A stretch of 64,000 nt of DNA from positions 5,242,122 through 5,306,121 of the forward strand of contig VZQC01006589.1 in assembly GCA_009823505.1 (NCBI GenBank). The letters are read 5' to 3'. The number at the start of each line of letters is the position of its first letter. Position 1 is the first letter of the stretch. Below are positions 42,784-54,850 of this stretch, piece after piece. This DNA comes from Rhizomys pruinosus. Its lineage: Eukaryota > Chordata > Mammalia > Rodentia > Spalacidae. Position numbers and translations under genes: made by a program. The notes beneath the pieces were generated by a model, which was given only the letters and a program-made list of their open reading frames with translations, did no database searches and had not been told where the DNA came from.

Positions 42784-43967
42784 GTGTTTGGCAGGGCTAT
42801 AGTCAGAAAAACAGCCTGGTATTGGCACAAAAGCAGACCTGTAGACCAATGGAACCAAACTGAAGAGCCAAACTTGAGCACATACAATTTCGACCACCTC
42901 ATATTTGACAAGGGGGCCAAAAATACTCAATGGAGGAAAGACAGCATCTTCAGCAAATGGTTTTGGCAAAACTGGATCACTTGTAGAAGAATAAAATTAA
43001 ACCCCTTCCTCTCACCCTGTACAAAAATCAACGCCAAATGGATCAAAGACCTCAACGTGAAACCCAAAACTCTGAAGGTGATAGAAGAAAAAGTTGGCAA
43101 CAACTTATAAGACATAGGTGTAGGAAAAGACTTTCTAAATCAGGCAACAGCTGCACAGGAAATAAGGTCAACAATTGACAAGTGGGACCTTATTAAACTC
43201 AAATGCTTCTGTACAGCAAAAGAAACAGTCAGGGAAGTGAAGAGAAAACCCACAGAGTGGGAGGAAACCTTCACTGCTGATGCATCTGACAGAGCATTAA
43301 CTTCCAGAATATATAAACTACTCAAAAAACACAGAAGTAAGAAAACAAATGACTCACTCAAAAGATGGAGTAAAGAGCTGAGCAGAGACTTCACAAGTGA
43401 GGAAATAGAGATGGCTGAGAAACATCTTAAAAAGTGTTCAACATCGCTAATAATTAAGGAAATGCAAATTAAATCCACTTTAAGATATCCTTGATAAGGC
43501 TGGCAAGGATCAAGAAAACAAATGATACTATATGCTGAAGAGGGTGTGGGGAAAGGGGAACACTCATCCACTGCTGGTGGGAATGCAAACTTGTACAACC
43601 ACTATGGAAAGCAGTATAAAGAACCCTTAAAAGTCTCAAAATGAGCCTACCACCTGACCCAGCCATACCACTTCTGGGAATATATCCATCAGACTCTTCC
43701 TACAGCAGAGATATATGTACAGCCATGTTTATTGCAGTTCTCTTCACAATAGCGAAGAGCTGGAACCAACACAAATGCCCCTCAACCGAAGAGTGGATAG
43801 ATAAAATGTGGTACATCTACACAATGGAGTTCTATGCAGCAGTAAAGAAAGATGACATCATGAAATTTGCAGGTAAATGGATGAAACTCGAAGATTTTAT
43901 GCTAAGTGAAGTAACACAATCCCAGAAAAACAAAAGACAAATGGTATCCTTCATGTGTGGATGCTAG
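42784..43967 (+). pseudogene. L1 ORF2 C-terminal remnant
   Basis: Three open stretches in close succession: 42,784-43,110 ([18 protein letters not shown], then [11 protein letters not shown]), about 43,140-43,494 (WDLIKLKCFCTAKETVRE, then SDRALTSRIYKLLKK), and 43,641-43,967 (SLPPDPAIPLLGIYP, then WIDKMWYIYTMEFYAAVKKD). These belong to the region C-terminal to the reverse transcriptase. A stop at 43,108-43,110 and later shifts break it. ORF2 protein makes the nick and copies L1 RNA; the catalytic parts are not in this copy. Confidence 0.88.
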
Positions 43968-45266
43968 TACCAAGTACCTAGTTGTAAGGCAAACTGAGCA
44001 AGATTAATGTTATATTCCTCATGATCTAAAGACAACTGTGCTCTTGCAATGTGGATCCCTAAACATGTTTTAGAGCTGACCTAACATTTATTTTCAGATC
44101 TCGGGTTTTTGGTACATGATGGAGGGTATGTGTGCATCTTTTAGAGTAATATGGGATTAAAATGGAAAGATGCAAATCAAGAAATATGATATGGAAATTA
44201 CATACAGTTTGGTTCCAAAGAATACACTTTTAATATGGGCGCAATGTAACAGGCTGGTGCAACTTAGCCTTTCTGGGTGCTTAATGACCATACTTAAGGT
44301 CCATACCTAAGGGATAACTTTGTTCCTTGCCCTCAGAGGTCAACCAAGTCTTAGGGGATTATACATGGGGGCATCTCTTGAAATGTCCTACAAATGTGGG
44401 TCACAAGTCTTCCTGTTCAGGTAGTTATTGGAGATCCACTAATGGGACTTCAGCCAGTGTCCAGTCTATAAAGAGGAAAGTCTGCTCATGCTTCAGAAAA
44501 TGAAGCCTGGTCTATCAAGACCTGATTTAGTCCTCAAGTGGATGGAACTGGTAAATGAAAAGCTGAAAGGAGCAAGGTGCTCATACCCTCTCCCCCAAAA
44601 CCCTGAGAGACCCCCGAAAACCAGATCCTCAACTGAACTTGAGAAAACAAAAACCTTGGTTAATCTGGGCTGTGTGGCCTTAAGTCCAAAAGGAAAGTAC
44701 AACCAGATATAAACAATCAGTAAGACTACAGAAACTGTACTGCAGACATCGAACTTGAGATCTTAGTAAAAAAGACAAAAAGAAAAAAGAGAGAGTACTG
44801 TTGTTTGCCTGTCTTCAATTCTTACTGGCAAGTGCATCTACTCTGTGGCTGCCACTGCTTTGGGCATTCCTCAAAGACATGAGACACAGCTTTGTAATCT
44901 TCCAATATGGACTGAGGACTCATATCTCTCCAAGAATCCTCCAAACCTTCAATGCCAGATGGGGACTACTGAGATACCCAGCTTATGGACTAAACAGCTT
45001 AGGGGATGTCAGCCTTGTCAGAATATAGACTGCCATTGTTGTACTACCTGGGCTGTATCATGGAGGCCAGTGCAGGGGGATCAAGACAGGATGTGTGCTT
45101 ACTGGACTTCATTTGGGGGACCATGGGAGGGAAAGACTTCAATGTGGAGCAAAAGTGCAGGATTGATGGTTGTTTGGGATTGCCAAGGAGGAATCTTCGA
45201 GCATTTCCTTAAGGAAAATATGACATATTTTAGGAGAAAAAAATCCTCCAATTCAAGTGATATGTG

Positions 45267-45318
<52 letters not shown>

Positions 45319-45482
45319 TTAAATAAAGGAAAAAAAAGAACTGAAAAAAAACTCTGGAAAGACTCAGCAAAAGATGCAGGATATGTATGGCAGAGTGCAG
45401 GGACTCAGGTGGGGTGGGGGGCATGGAAAGGGAAGTGACTACATATATAGCCAATGGAAAAAGTTTAATAACAATAAAAAAG
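42794..45482 (+). mobile_element. 5'-truncated L1, 2.7 kb
   Basis: Holds the C-terminal third of ORF2 (to about 43,967) and a long 3' UTR (43,968-45,482) ending in AATAAAAAA. Target duplication: aatgtgtttggca (42,781-42,793) and aatgtgtttgaca (45,483-45,495). The 3' UTR contains a C-rich/A-rich stretch, the TGCCAGATGGGGACTACTGAG block (also at 36,730), an AT microsatellite with poly-T (45,263-45,320) and the terminal GCAGAGTGCAGGG block. The open frame on plus near 44,845-45,438 is chance within the UTR. Confidence 0.92.
45263..45320. repeat. (TA)n and poly-T in L1 3' UTR
   Basis: About 19 TA units followed by about 20 T. Confidence 0.95.
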
Positions 45483-45532
45483 AATGTGTTTGACATTTTC
45501 TGATTAAATTTAGCTACAAAATAAAAAGAAAT

Positions 45533-45711
45533 TATTTTATTTTTATTTTCGGTATATGAGTATATTGTCTGCATGTATGTAAGTGCACGCCTGTCATGCA
45601 AACCTGTAGAGGTCTGAAGACTATTAACTGCCATATGGTTGCTAGAAATTGAACCTGTGTCCTTTGCAAAAGCAGCCAGTACTCTTAATCTCTGGGACAT
45701 TTCTCCAGTCC
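45533..45711 (-). repeat. B2/B3-type SINE
   Basis: Antisense copy: TGTCTGCATGTATGTAAGTG, ATGCAAACCTGTAGAGGTCT, ending GGACATTTCTCCAGTCC. Diverged; about 30 bp are missing from the body. Confidence 0.85.
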
Positions 45712-45715
45712 TTAA

Positions 45716-45938
45716 TATTTTTTGTTTATTTAGTTTTTTATGTGTATGTGTGTTATGCCTATATGTGTGTAAATACACCTGGGTTTTGCAATGTTCATGG
45801 AGGAAGAAGAGGTTATTGGATCTCCTGGAATTGGAATTATCAAATGGTTGTTAGCTACCATGTGGGTGTTGGGATTTGAACCCCGATCTTCTGCAAGAAC
45901 ATCCACTTCTCTTAACTCTGAGCCATTGCTCCAGCCCC
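45716..45938 (-). repeat. B2/B3-type SINE, tandem with previous
   Basis: A second antisense copy directly next to the previous one, ending CATTGCTCCAGCCCC, with CTACCATGTGGGTGTTGGGA internally. Confidence 0.87.
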
Positions 45939-47054
45939 AGAAGCAACTTTTAATAGAAACAGGAAAGAAAGTATGCAGTATGGGCACTATCTGCTGCTGA
46001 CATTGGTATATACAGGGCTTAGGACAGGGGGAGCTAGTAGTGATTACCACAGGAATGTCTGAGTATTTGGCTATATTCATTAGAGATACACTAATAAATG
46101 CTATCTGTGGGCAAACATTGATGGATCTATTTTACTTAATGTACCAGTTATTTGAAATTAAAAATATACTTTGTATATGAACTCATTTAAGAGATATTGG
46201 GATAGAAACGACATCAGCAGCTAAATAAACATCGCAAGAATAATATCTACTAAATTTTGATTAATCGAACATTCTTAAATGTAAAAACTATAGAACTGGG
46301 TTCATAACATTGATTAAAGTCAAGTTTCTTGCTCTGGTCTGAGGGAATGAATCTATTTTATCTCATCTTTAAATTTGGACAAATGTCCATTTGTGCTCCT
46401 CTTTACTGAGAATGTTAAGACTTTAGCTGTTTATGGAGAAGATAAAGGAACTGTGCTATGATCTCTGAATAGTTTTATTATTCTGTTATTCATCTATTCT
46501 GATTTCCATCATGTGTTTCTATCCAAAAATGAACAAATACATTATTTATATTCAATAAGTTTTTCAATATATATTTTACTAAACACAAAGTCAAAATAAC
46601 TTGCAATATTAAATACTTGGCCCATTATTATGACTGATGTTTTCCCTCCTTTCTAATTTAATAAATATTAAAGTTCCTCACCAATGAGGCATAAAGGAAA
46701 ACATTTTTGAAGAGTACAAGTGAGCATTAATATAATAATGGCCATAAGAAACCACCCAATGAAGGAATCTGATGTTTCCCAAACAGAACTGACCATGACA
46801 CATCTGTTTTCATATAATTCCTCATATTATTTTCCACAAATTATCCTATGAAATGATAGTTTTATGTATTTCATATTTTTATTTTACTTTTAAGTATTAT
46901 ATAAAACACAAAAATTGTACGCATTAATAAAATTTCCTGTGATGTCTACCTATAGATACATATTCTTTAATATGACATCAATTTGAATATTTATCTCCTT
47001 AAATCTCTACAATTTCTTTATGAATGTTTAATTCAATGTCCTTTGTCCTAGATT
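45939..47054. other. No recognised feature
   Basis: 1.1 kb, strongly AT-rich, no gene or named repeat. Confidence 0.4.
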
Positions 47055-47070
47055 AAAAAAATACATGTAT

Positions 47071-47312
47071 GGGGCTGGAGGGATGGCTTAGCGGTTAAGA
47101 GCGCTGACTGCTCTTGCAGAGGACCCAGGTTCGATCCCCAGCACCACATGGCGGCTGAGAACCGTCTGTAACTCCAATTCCAGGAGAACTCCAGTTCCAG
47201 GGGAATCCGACACCCTCTTCTGACCTCCACGGCATTGCACGACATGGGTGCACAGACCTAAATGCATGCAGACAGTACATTTATACACATAAAAAATTTT
47301 TAAAAAAATGAA
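47071..47312 (+). repeat. B3-type SINE with internal duplication
   Basis: Young-looking, with the duplicated AACTCC(A)ATTCCAGGAG unit and a TTTATACACATAAAAAATTT tail. Target duplication aaaaaaatacatgtat (47,055-47,070) and aaaaaaatgtatgtat (47,313-47,328). Confidence 0.93.
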
Positions 47313-47555
47313 AAAAATGTATGTATGTAACTATATCTCCAGTTACCTTACAGTGGCACACAAGAACTTCTTTTTACTAGCTATAAATACTCCCACCGAT
47401 CAACCTTTCTCCATTCTTCCACCCACTATATACTCCGCAGCCTCTGCAAACTTTATTCCATTCGTAACTTTATAAAACCGTTCTTCTTGTTTTTTTTATT
47501 TAAGTCTTGAGTCACACTGAATCTAGAGATGATGCCCAATAAATCTGCAGACCCC

Positions 47556-47804
47556 TTGGGGCTGGAGAGATGGCCTAGCGGTTAGGAGCGCCGACCGCTC
47601 TTACAGAGGACCCGGGTTCGATCCCCAGCACCCACATGGCGGCCGAGAACTGTCTGAAACTCCAGTTCCAGGAGAACTCCAGTTCCAGGGGAATCGGAGA
47701 CCCTCTTCTGACCTCCGCGGCACTGCACGACACGGGTGCACAGACCTGCATGCAGACAGTACATTTATACACATACAGAAATAAATAAAATTAATAAAAA
47801 AAAT
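47556..47804 (+). repeat. B3-type SINE with internal duplication
   Basis: The best-preserved copy in the window. Perfect 16-bp target duplication taaatctgcagacccc (47,540-47,555 and 47,805-47,820). It has the duplicated AACTCCAGTTCCAGGAG unit in undiverged form and many intact CpGs, which suggests recent insertion. Confidence 0.96.
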
Positions 47805-48039
47805 TAAATCTGCAGACCCCGAGTCCACAGTCCTTCCAATCTGTCAGCTTCTCCATCAAACCAATGTTTCCTCTCAATTTCCAGAGTAAGGAGGGTAAGC
47901 CCAGAGCTATTTTTGACTCAAGTGCATTATAGACTTACAGTGTTGTTCAACTTAATCATTGTGTGCTTGCTGTAATCATTCTATATGCATTATAAATTGT
48001 CCTTACAAAAATTTTCACCTTAAAATGCACTTCTTTCTT

Positions 48040-48350
48040 GCCTTTCACAGTTTTTTATTGAACTTTAGGGATTTTCATACAAGATAGTTTGACGGCAACT
48101 AGATCTAGTCTCCTACCACACCCATGCCCACTCCCACTCAATTTAATGATTTAATGAACTCATATATATATATATATATATATATATCCTATAGAGTACG
48201 CTTTGTGCCCCCCAAGGATCCTTCACTATTGATCCATTCACTGGTCCCACCAAGAGTCCCAAACCCTATAAGATACTGTCTTTCTCCTTTCCAGAAACCA
48301 TCAATTACAAACTTTGTGAATGTCGGTACAGTACAATGCATTTAAGTATT
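48040..48350 (-). repeat. L1/Lx-type 3' UTR fragment
   Basis: TTTTTTATTGAACTTTAGGG, TTTTCATACAAGATAG, a C-rich run and GCCCCCCAAGGATCCTTC. Contains an expanded (TA)n at 48,162-48,187. Confidence 0.5.
48162..48187. repeat. (TA)n microsatellite
   Basis: About 13 TA units. Confidence 0.95.
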
Positions 48351-48559
48351 AAGAGGAAAGCCTCACTGATGAAAAGTTAGTTTATTGTATATTGCATTGG
48401 GTGATTGTCACAGATGTGGTAAAGAGAGCTGTTCTCAGAAACTGCACCATTGCTGATTGTCCTTCTTTCTGCTGAACTGTGATCTGAGATAAAGCTCTAT
48501 ATTATTAGAGTCTCAATTGCTTAGTCTTTTATTTACCCCTTTTAAAATTGACATATATT

Positions 48560-48794
48560 GGGCTGGAGAGAGATGGGTCAGTGGTCAAGAGCACTAACTA
48601 CTCTTTCAGAGAACCTGGGTTCAACTCCCAGCATCTACATGGCTATAACAACCGTTTGCAACTCCAGTTCCAGGAGATCCATTGCCTTCTTCTGACCTCT
48701 GCAGACATTGCAAGACATGAATGTATTTACACATATGCAGGCAAAACCTCATACACATAAAATAAAAATAAACAAAATATTTAAAAATAAATAA
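48560..48794 (+). repeat. B3-type SINE (older)
   Basis: GGGCTGGAGAGAGATGGGTCA with an extra GA, B-box GGGTTCAACTCCC, tail CATACACATAAAATAAAAAT. No internal duplication. Confidence 0.9.
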
Positions 48795-50429
48795 TTGCCA
48801 TGTACTAGACTTCAGCCAAATTATCTGTAACTTCTTCAGTATTGCTTGTAACTAAAGCTGGTAATGCTTGAAATTAGGCACAGAGAATTTTTCCATAAAC
48901 AGAGCTAGTTTAAGTTTTCAGAATGACAGTATTTGGTAAGTGAATTACTATTGCCTTTCTCTAAACAACCCCTAGATAATGATTTTGACAATGGATTGAC
49001 TCTCAAAGTGATGCTCAGAATACCTATGGCTTTAGAATAACATGTGTAATGGAATAAATTTAAGTATACTTTATTTTAAAGTTCTCACAAATGCAATAAG
49101 AAACACAAAAGATGATCTTTTAGGGGAATACTTGTCAAACATCTGTAGAAAGCAACAAATACCACTCAAAACTAAGTATTATCAAGGGGCATGAACAAAT
49201 CAAATGCAGAAGGAAATTTAAAAATACAAAACAAAGGGGATGAATAATTTTAACCTGCAAAGAAAAATATTGCCAAAATTGATGTGTTTGTTATTTTGTT
49301 GAAAATATTGTGGAATAGCATGGTTCTGTGCTTTGTTGGTAAGAATATATTGATATCATATGCTTGTACAGTAATTTAATACATAGCAAAACCAAAATCC
49401 ACAGAAATTTTTGACATACTTTAGTGTTTCACTCTGTAATCATTGTTACAAAAGCCCCCAGGATATTATAAACTTTATTTCAATGTTTTGTTATTGGAAA
49501 ACTTTAAAAAGTAGTTTCAATTTCCCCCAACATTCCAGTTAAGTCCTGTGATTTTTCTTGTCTTTTCTCCCTGGTTTCATATAAACTTCATGGATCTTAT
49601 TCTAAAAAAAAAATCCTAGTTTGGATCATAAATTATATATCTACCTTCCCATATCATGCAATGAACTGGAGTTTTCATTTTCAATCCTTTTTTGGAAATT
49701 TAAATTTTTCTGTGTCTGTCTAAAACTCCTATTAAACTTTTTGTAAAATATGAAAGCAATGTTCTCAGAAGTTCTCTGAAATAATTTTAGTAAGGATGGA
49801 CTATTATTCCCCCATCAGTGTTAGAAATCATTGTTTTTATGGTTGTTTTCAGTGCACGTAGTGATTACTGTTGAACTCTCATAGCATTCTAAGTTTCTGA
49901 TTTTGATGCAGACAGAATTCTAGTTAATTGTATGTTAATTGTTTTATTGAGGAAATGTGATTTGTTCTGCACAAGGCAGATCAAAATCTCGGTTTGGTAT
50001 GAGTGTAGTGCTGACTCATTTCTGAAGGACGATGTTAATGGCTGCTGAATGAGGAGATTTTATGCTTGAATAATGTTCTCAATGTTCTTATTTTAAGCTG
50101 TTGTCATTTGGTATTAAGTATCTTGATTAAAAATCAGAAGACAAAGTTACAAAGAAAAGCTCAGTCTCCCTTTAACATGAACTTGAAAGAATAAAATGGC
50201 AGAAAAGATTTTTCACATCATCAAAGGCACATTTCTCATTAATAATAGCAAAGTTGCTGGGTCAGTCCCCTAGGGTTGAATTCCTGTCTATCACCAGCTA
50301 CAACTTCTGTGACTTTTTGCAAGTTAGTTAACTTCTGTGTGACTGAGATACTTTATCTAAGCATTCAGGGTAGAAATTACATTTCATTCATAAGCGTATG
50401 AATTTTCCAATGTATTCTGTAGCAAATGG
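48795..50429. other. No recognised feature
   Basis: 1.6 kb of AT-rich DNA, no gene or named repeat. Confidence 0.4.
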
Positions 50430-50453
50430 TCACACATGTGGTAGCTCCACCTG

Positions 50454-50810
50454 TCATACTTTCATTCTCTGACAGTCTAGATAACAGGTGTCATACATGG
50501 GCATTGATGAGCTAGAAATCAAGGTTTCAGCATGGCTATGCTTCCTCTGCAGCACCGTGGAAATCTGCTTCTTACTCTTTGTGGCTTCCTCAGCTGCTTC
50601 TTTCTGGAGCTCATGTTCCCAGTGTCTGCAGAGCCAGAAGTACAGCATCTTCTCCTTGTAACCCTACAGATGCGTTTCCAGCACATGACTTCTGTTTTCT
50701 CTATGTAGTCAAATCTCCCTCTGATGATCTTATGAAGAAAATGCTACAGAATGTAGTAGCTATTTGGGTCACCCAGTAAAATCTCATCTGAATGTTCATA
50801 TTTTTATCAC
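50454..50810 (-). pseudogene. Candidate processed pseudogene of unknown parent
   Basis: On the minus strand two protein-like stretches follow each other with one frame change. The first (about 50,800-50,670) reads HSDEILLGDPNSYYIL, a stop, then HFLHKIIRGRFDYIEK. The second (50,648-50,454) reads MLYFWLCRHWEHELQKEAA and EEATKSKKQISTVLQRKHSH. The composition looks like a real protein and the change point is sharp, which is what a decayed coding copy looks like. I do not recognise the parent. No poly(A) tail or flanking duplication is evident, so an ancient exon or chance remain possible. Confidence 0.35.
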
Positions 50811-51178
50811 ATCTATTTCTTTTTATTATATAAGGTGATATAGTTTTGAGAGATCAGGATCTGGATGATCACAGAGACCACAATTTTTTGTATGAGTATT
50901 AAAGGAATTAATAAATGCAAATTTCTTAACATTAAAACTGTTTCATAGAATAGAAATGTTACATAGAATTACGGTTGTTACAATGTTTTGATAGAACAAA
51001 TACATGGCCTACACACTGTATATCCTCAAGTTGTCCTTCAAGTAAAAGGACAACAAAATTTATGGAAGCAAACATGATTTTGTGGAACAGGATGAATGAT
51101 ACCTTAAATCAATAAACAATAAGCATATAAAAAGTCGTGTAGCATATAAAATAAAAAAATTTACATAAAAGACATGTA

Positions 51179-51291
51179 CTTCTAATCCCACCTCTGTAGG
51201 CAGGCAGATCTCTGTGAGATCTAGGTGAGCCTGGAGCACATATAGTGAGTTCTGCAGGGGAGGGGCTGGACTAGGGAGCCCCTGTTAAAAA
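51179..51291 (+). repeat. Degenerate B1 SINE
   Basis: CTAATCCCACCTCTGTAGGC, CAGATCTCTGTGAGATCTAG, CTGGAGCACATATAGTGAGT. Missing the 5' end. Confidence 0.65.
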
Positions 51292-51294
51292 ACG

Positions 51295-51297
51295 GGG

Positions 51298-51375
<78 letters not shown>
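51295..51375. repeat. (GA)n microsatellite
   Basis: About 80 bp of GA with a few GGG interruptions, wedged between a B1 tail and a B3-like head. Confidence 0.97.
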
Positions 51376-51378
<3 letters not shown>

Positions 51379-51595
51379 GAGGTGGTTCAGTGAATTAGAG
51401 CACTTACTGTTCTTGCAGAAAACTTGAATTTTATTCCAGGCATCCATATGGAGGCTCTCAAATATCTGTAACCCCAGCTCCAGGGCATCCAACTCCTTCT
51501 GGCCTCTGTGGGTACCAGGAGCACACATAGTGCATGGATATACAAGTAAGCAAATGACTCCTGGACATAAAATAACATTTAAAATAAGAATAATA
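51376..51595 (+). repeat. Degenerate B2/B3-type SINE
   Basis: GGAGGTGGTTCAGTGAATTAG, AGCACTTACTGTTCTTGCAG, CCAGCTCCAGGGCATCCAAC and CTCCTTCTGGCCTCTGTGGG. Confidence 0.75.
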
Positions 51596-52893
51596 AATCA
51601 TGTGTATAGTATGAATTCCTTTAAATGTAAGTTATTCAAAATTATTGTAGTTATAGAATAAAATATAATGTAATAAATCTCAAACCAGTAAAAATGCAAG
51701 AAAATAGCATTACTAAAAATTGAGAGGAAAGAAATTATGAGGAAATGATCATGCTAATTTCTTCATGTTTATTCTCAGAAATTCAATAAATATGGCTAAT
51801 CCTGCTATATGCATCTAACAAAAATAATAGCTCTTACCTCGAAATTTTCTATAGTCTTATATTTCTTAATTTCATACATACACTGGGAGGAAATAATGCT
51901 TAAGGTTTTAATATCTATCTGAAATATTGGATCTCTTGTGGGTTGATTTATCTGATAATAAGTCCAAAGTATAATGACAATGCTATGACCTTACATTGAT
52001 AAAGTCAGTTCATCTACTAAATTATCGTAATTCTGTCATCATCTGTCCAAAGAAAAACAAATCATGCTGAATGAAATAGATAAGAAGTTTATGCTACTTA
52101 CTGTATATGTATCAGAGCTGAGTTTTTATATATTTCTCTTTGTATTCTCCTTTATTAATAAGAATGAATTCATAATAATACTACAAGGTTATTATTTTTC
52201 AATTATAAACATATTAATGCAGCTGGTACCTTAAATGATGCCCTCCAAAGAGTCTTCTAATCCTCATAGCTGATATCTGAATCTGATCTCATGGAACCCC
52301 TCTAAATATTTGGAGGGAATTTTGACTTTTCAAGCTTCCACTCGAACACTGATTCAATAACCTTGTAGCATATTAGAAGTTAATGCAGTTGAACTTCCTC
52401 AAGCAAACATAATTAGGATTTCTAGGGCAGAAACCAGGCATTCATTTTGCTTGTGCTTTAATCTCTAAGGAAGGTTAATGCGTGGCTAAAGTTGAGAATA
52501 AACATCAAACTTTACAAGACCATTGCTGCATGAACAGGCCTCACATACGGGTATGGGAGACCCTTATATCCCACCTCAGAACTTCTACAGCATAAAGCAA
52601 TTCCTATCCACCTTCAAATCTAAGTATGACTGATTTGGACACTTAAAATCTAACACTTTCCTAATTTGTGTCCTGCGCCTTAGCTCTGCTCCTGGTGCAA
52701 CTTTCACGTGAAATATTTTTGCCAAGATAATCAAAAAAGAATATTTTCAAAACTCAACTTGAATTTACAGCTGAACTAACATTGTTTCCAAAGTTATGAA
52801 CAGTTTTTCTCGAGCTTTTATCTCATTAATACTTTGCTTACCCTGACATTTTGTTCCTCCTAAAATTTTGTCTTAAAATATCTTTTCCACTTT
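51596..52893. other. No recognised feature
   Basis: 1.3 kb, AT-rich. Weak resemblance of 52,220-52,520 to an old LTR, not strong enough to name. Confidence 0.4.
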
Positions 52894-52906
52894 CTCAATA
52901 TGGATT

Positions 52907-52907
<1 letters not shown>

Positions 52908-52953
<46 letters not shown>

Positions 52954-53096
52954 TTGGTCTTTTGAGACAGGGTCTTCCTGTAGCCCCAGGTGTCCTGGAA
53001 CTCACTCTGTAGACCAGGCTGGCCTTGAACTCACAAAGATCCGCCTGCCTTTGCCTCCCAAGTGCTAGGATTAAAGGCGTGCACCACCACGCCCAG
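52908..53096 (-). repeat. B1 SINE with (TTTA)n tail
   Basis: Well-preserved antisense B1 (TTTTGAGACAGGGTCTTCCT to CACCACCACGCCCAG) preceded by about 12 TTTA units. Perfect target duplication ctcaatatggattt (52,894-52,907 and 53,097-53,110). Confidence 0.96.
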
Positions 53097-53110
53097 CTCA
53101 ATATGGATTT

Positions 53111-53329
53111 ATTAAGCTCATATCTCATGTTCAGTTGCTTTTCACTTGTACTTCATAATCATCGTTCAGACATAATTGTTCTCACTTGAAGATTCTGACA
53201 GAAGTTCAACTATATAGCACTCCCCATTTCAATGCATTGTGCAGTGTTCAGCATTAATCTTTCCAGTAAACATCACATCAGCTGATTATCAGTTTCACTT
53301 ACCTTGATGTCAATGACCTCTGGAAGATT
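53111..53329. other. No recognised feature
   Basis: Short unique stretch between two SINEs. Confidence 0.4.
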
Positions 53330-53345
53330 CAGCACGTAGGATTTT

Positions 53346-53587
53346 TTTAAATTAATTAATTAATTTATTTATTTTCTATGTGTATGAATGTACTGTCTGC
53401 ATGTATGTTTGTGCACCCGTGTCGTGCAATGCTGCGGAGGTCAGAAGAGGGTGTCGGATTCCCCTGGAACTGTAATTCTCCTGGAACTGGAGTTACAGAC
53501 GGTTCTCAGCCGCCATGTGGGGATCGAACCTGGGTCCTCTGCAAGAGCAGTTAGCACTCCCAACCGCTAGGCCATCTCTCCAGCCCC
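53346..53587 (-). repeat. B3-type SINE with internal duplication
   Basis: Antisense copy with the duplicated unit (antisense of AACTCCAGTTCCAGGAG then AATTACAGTTCCAGGGG), preceded by an (ATTA)n tail. About 10 bp are missing near the B-box flank. Approximate target duplication CAGCACGTAGGATTT and CAGTGCATTAGATTT. Confidence 0.93.
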
Positions 53588-53600
53588 AGTGCATTAGATT

Positions 53601-54555
53601 TTACATAAGATTTTCACCCATAAATTTCATTTCTATGGATTACGTTCTATCATTTTAATCACAAGATTAAGAGAACTTTTACATTTTCTGATTTCTGTGT
53701 AAATGAAAAATAGGCAACCATGAAACAATTGCAGACTGGGAAAATTAAGAGTCAAACTAAGAATACTACAATATTCTTTGAGAGCAAATACAACAATAGT
53801 AAATTATTTTCACTTTCAATTAATTGAGAAAGAGCTCTGTATGTTTCTCATTTGATTTAGTTCTTCTTTCCATCACTTATAATTCAAATAAATTGTCAAC
53901 ATTTCTAATCACAGCTGAAAGTACTTTATGTATTCCTTCTGCAACATAATGTAATAGAATTAGTTGTGCAGATTGTCATTTTGATAAATTCAGATTTTTG
54001 TTCAATCAGTAACCATGCCATGCAAGATAATTAATTTATATTCGATTATCAAATATTAATGGGAATGTAGTTATCTACTTATTTTATCCTTTATATTTTT
54101 TAAGAAACAGAAAAAATTCAAGTTCAAAAAGTTGATGTCCTTGCTTCTTTGTAATACTTCTCAATTTCAAAAATGAATATATTTAAAGCAAAGTGAATCT
54201 TTAGTTTTAAATAATAAAATGAATGAGTGCTACAGAAACTTGATTTGCAAGTTTATTGACCTGAAGTATGAGTGAGCAAAGGGTAAGTGGAAGGATAAAT
54301 TTGATTATCAATTATATGATCAACTGTTTTGTCTATGTTCTTGCAGGCTTAGTAGTACAGTCTATGGTGCAGAGCCCTATGATAAATATCATGGGTCCTT
54401 GCTCCTGCTTTTGAGTGTGTGAAGGATTTTGCACAAATTTACTCTATGTTTAATTCTTTTGATAGTTAACTGTTTTCTAAGTTCTTTAGAATAATGTGAG
54501 TATACATGTTAAGATGTCCTGAAACAAAAGCAATTAAAACCAGGGCATAAGTGTT
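53601..54555. other. No recognised feature
   Basis: AT-rich, no gene or named repeat. Confidence 0.4.
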
Positions 54556-54569
54556 TCCTATGGTACTTT

Positions 54570-54836
54570 CATTTTTATTTATTATTTATTTTCTGAATAA
54601 TGTATTATGAATGTATTGCCTGTTAATAATGCCAATTAATAATGAATGTATTGCCTGCATCTATGTAAGTGTGCCCATTGCTGCACAATGCCTGGGGAGG
54701 TCAGAAGAGGGTGTTGGATCCCTTGGAAATGGAGTTACACATCCTCGTCAGTTGCCATATGGGTGCTTGGACTCAAACCCAGGTCCTCTGCAAGAGCAGC
54801 CAGTGCTCTTAATCTCTGAGCCATTTCTCTAGCCCC
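54570..54836 (-). repeat. B3-type SINE with a local duplication
   Basis: Antisense copy. The block AATGAATGTATTGCCTG-like occurs twice (about 54,608-54,623 and 54,642-54,658), lengthening the tail end. Target duplication tcctatggtacttt (54,556-54,569) and tcctatggtatttt (54,837-54,850). Confidence 0.9.
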
Positions 54837-54850
54837 TCCTATGGTATTTT

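Noticed and set aside
44845..45438. 197-codon plus-strand frame
   Set aside because: Lies in the L1 3' UTR, includes a TA microsatellite and poly-T, and has no counterpart in the sister L1 3' UTR.
45230..45778. 182-codon minus-strand frame
   Set aside because: Crosses an L1 tail, microsatellite and a SINE; no domain; chance.
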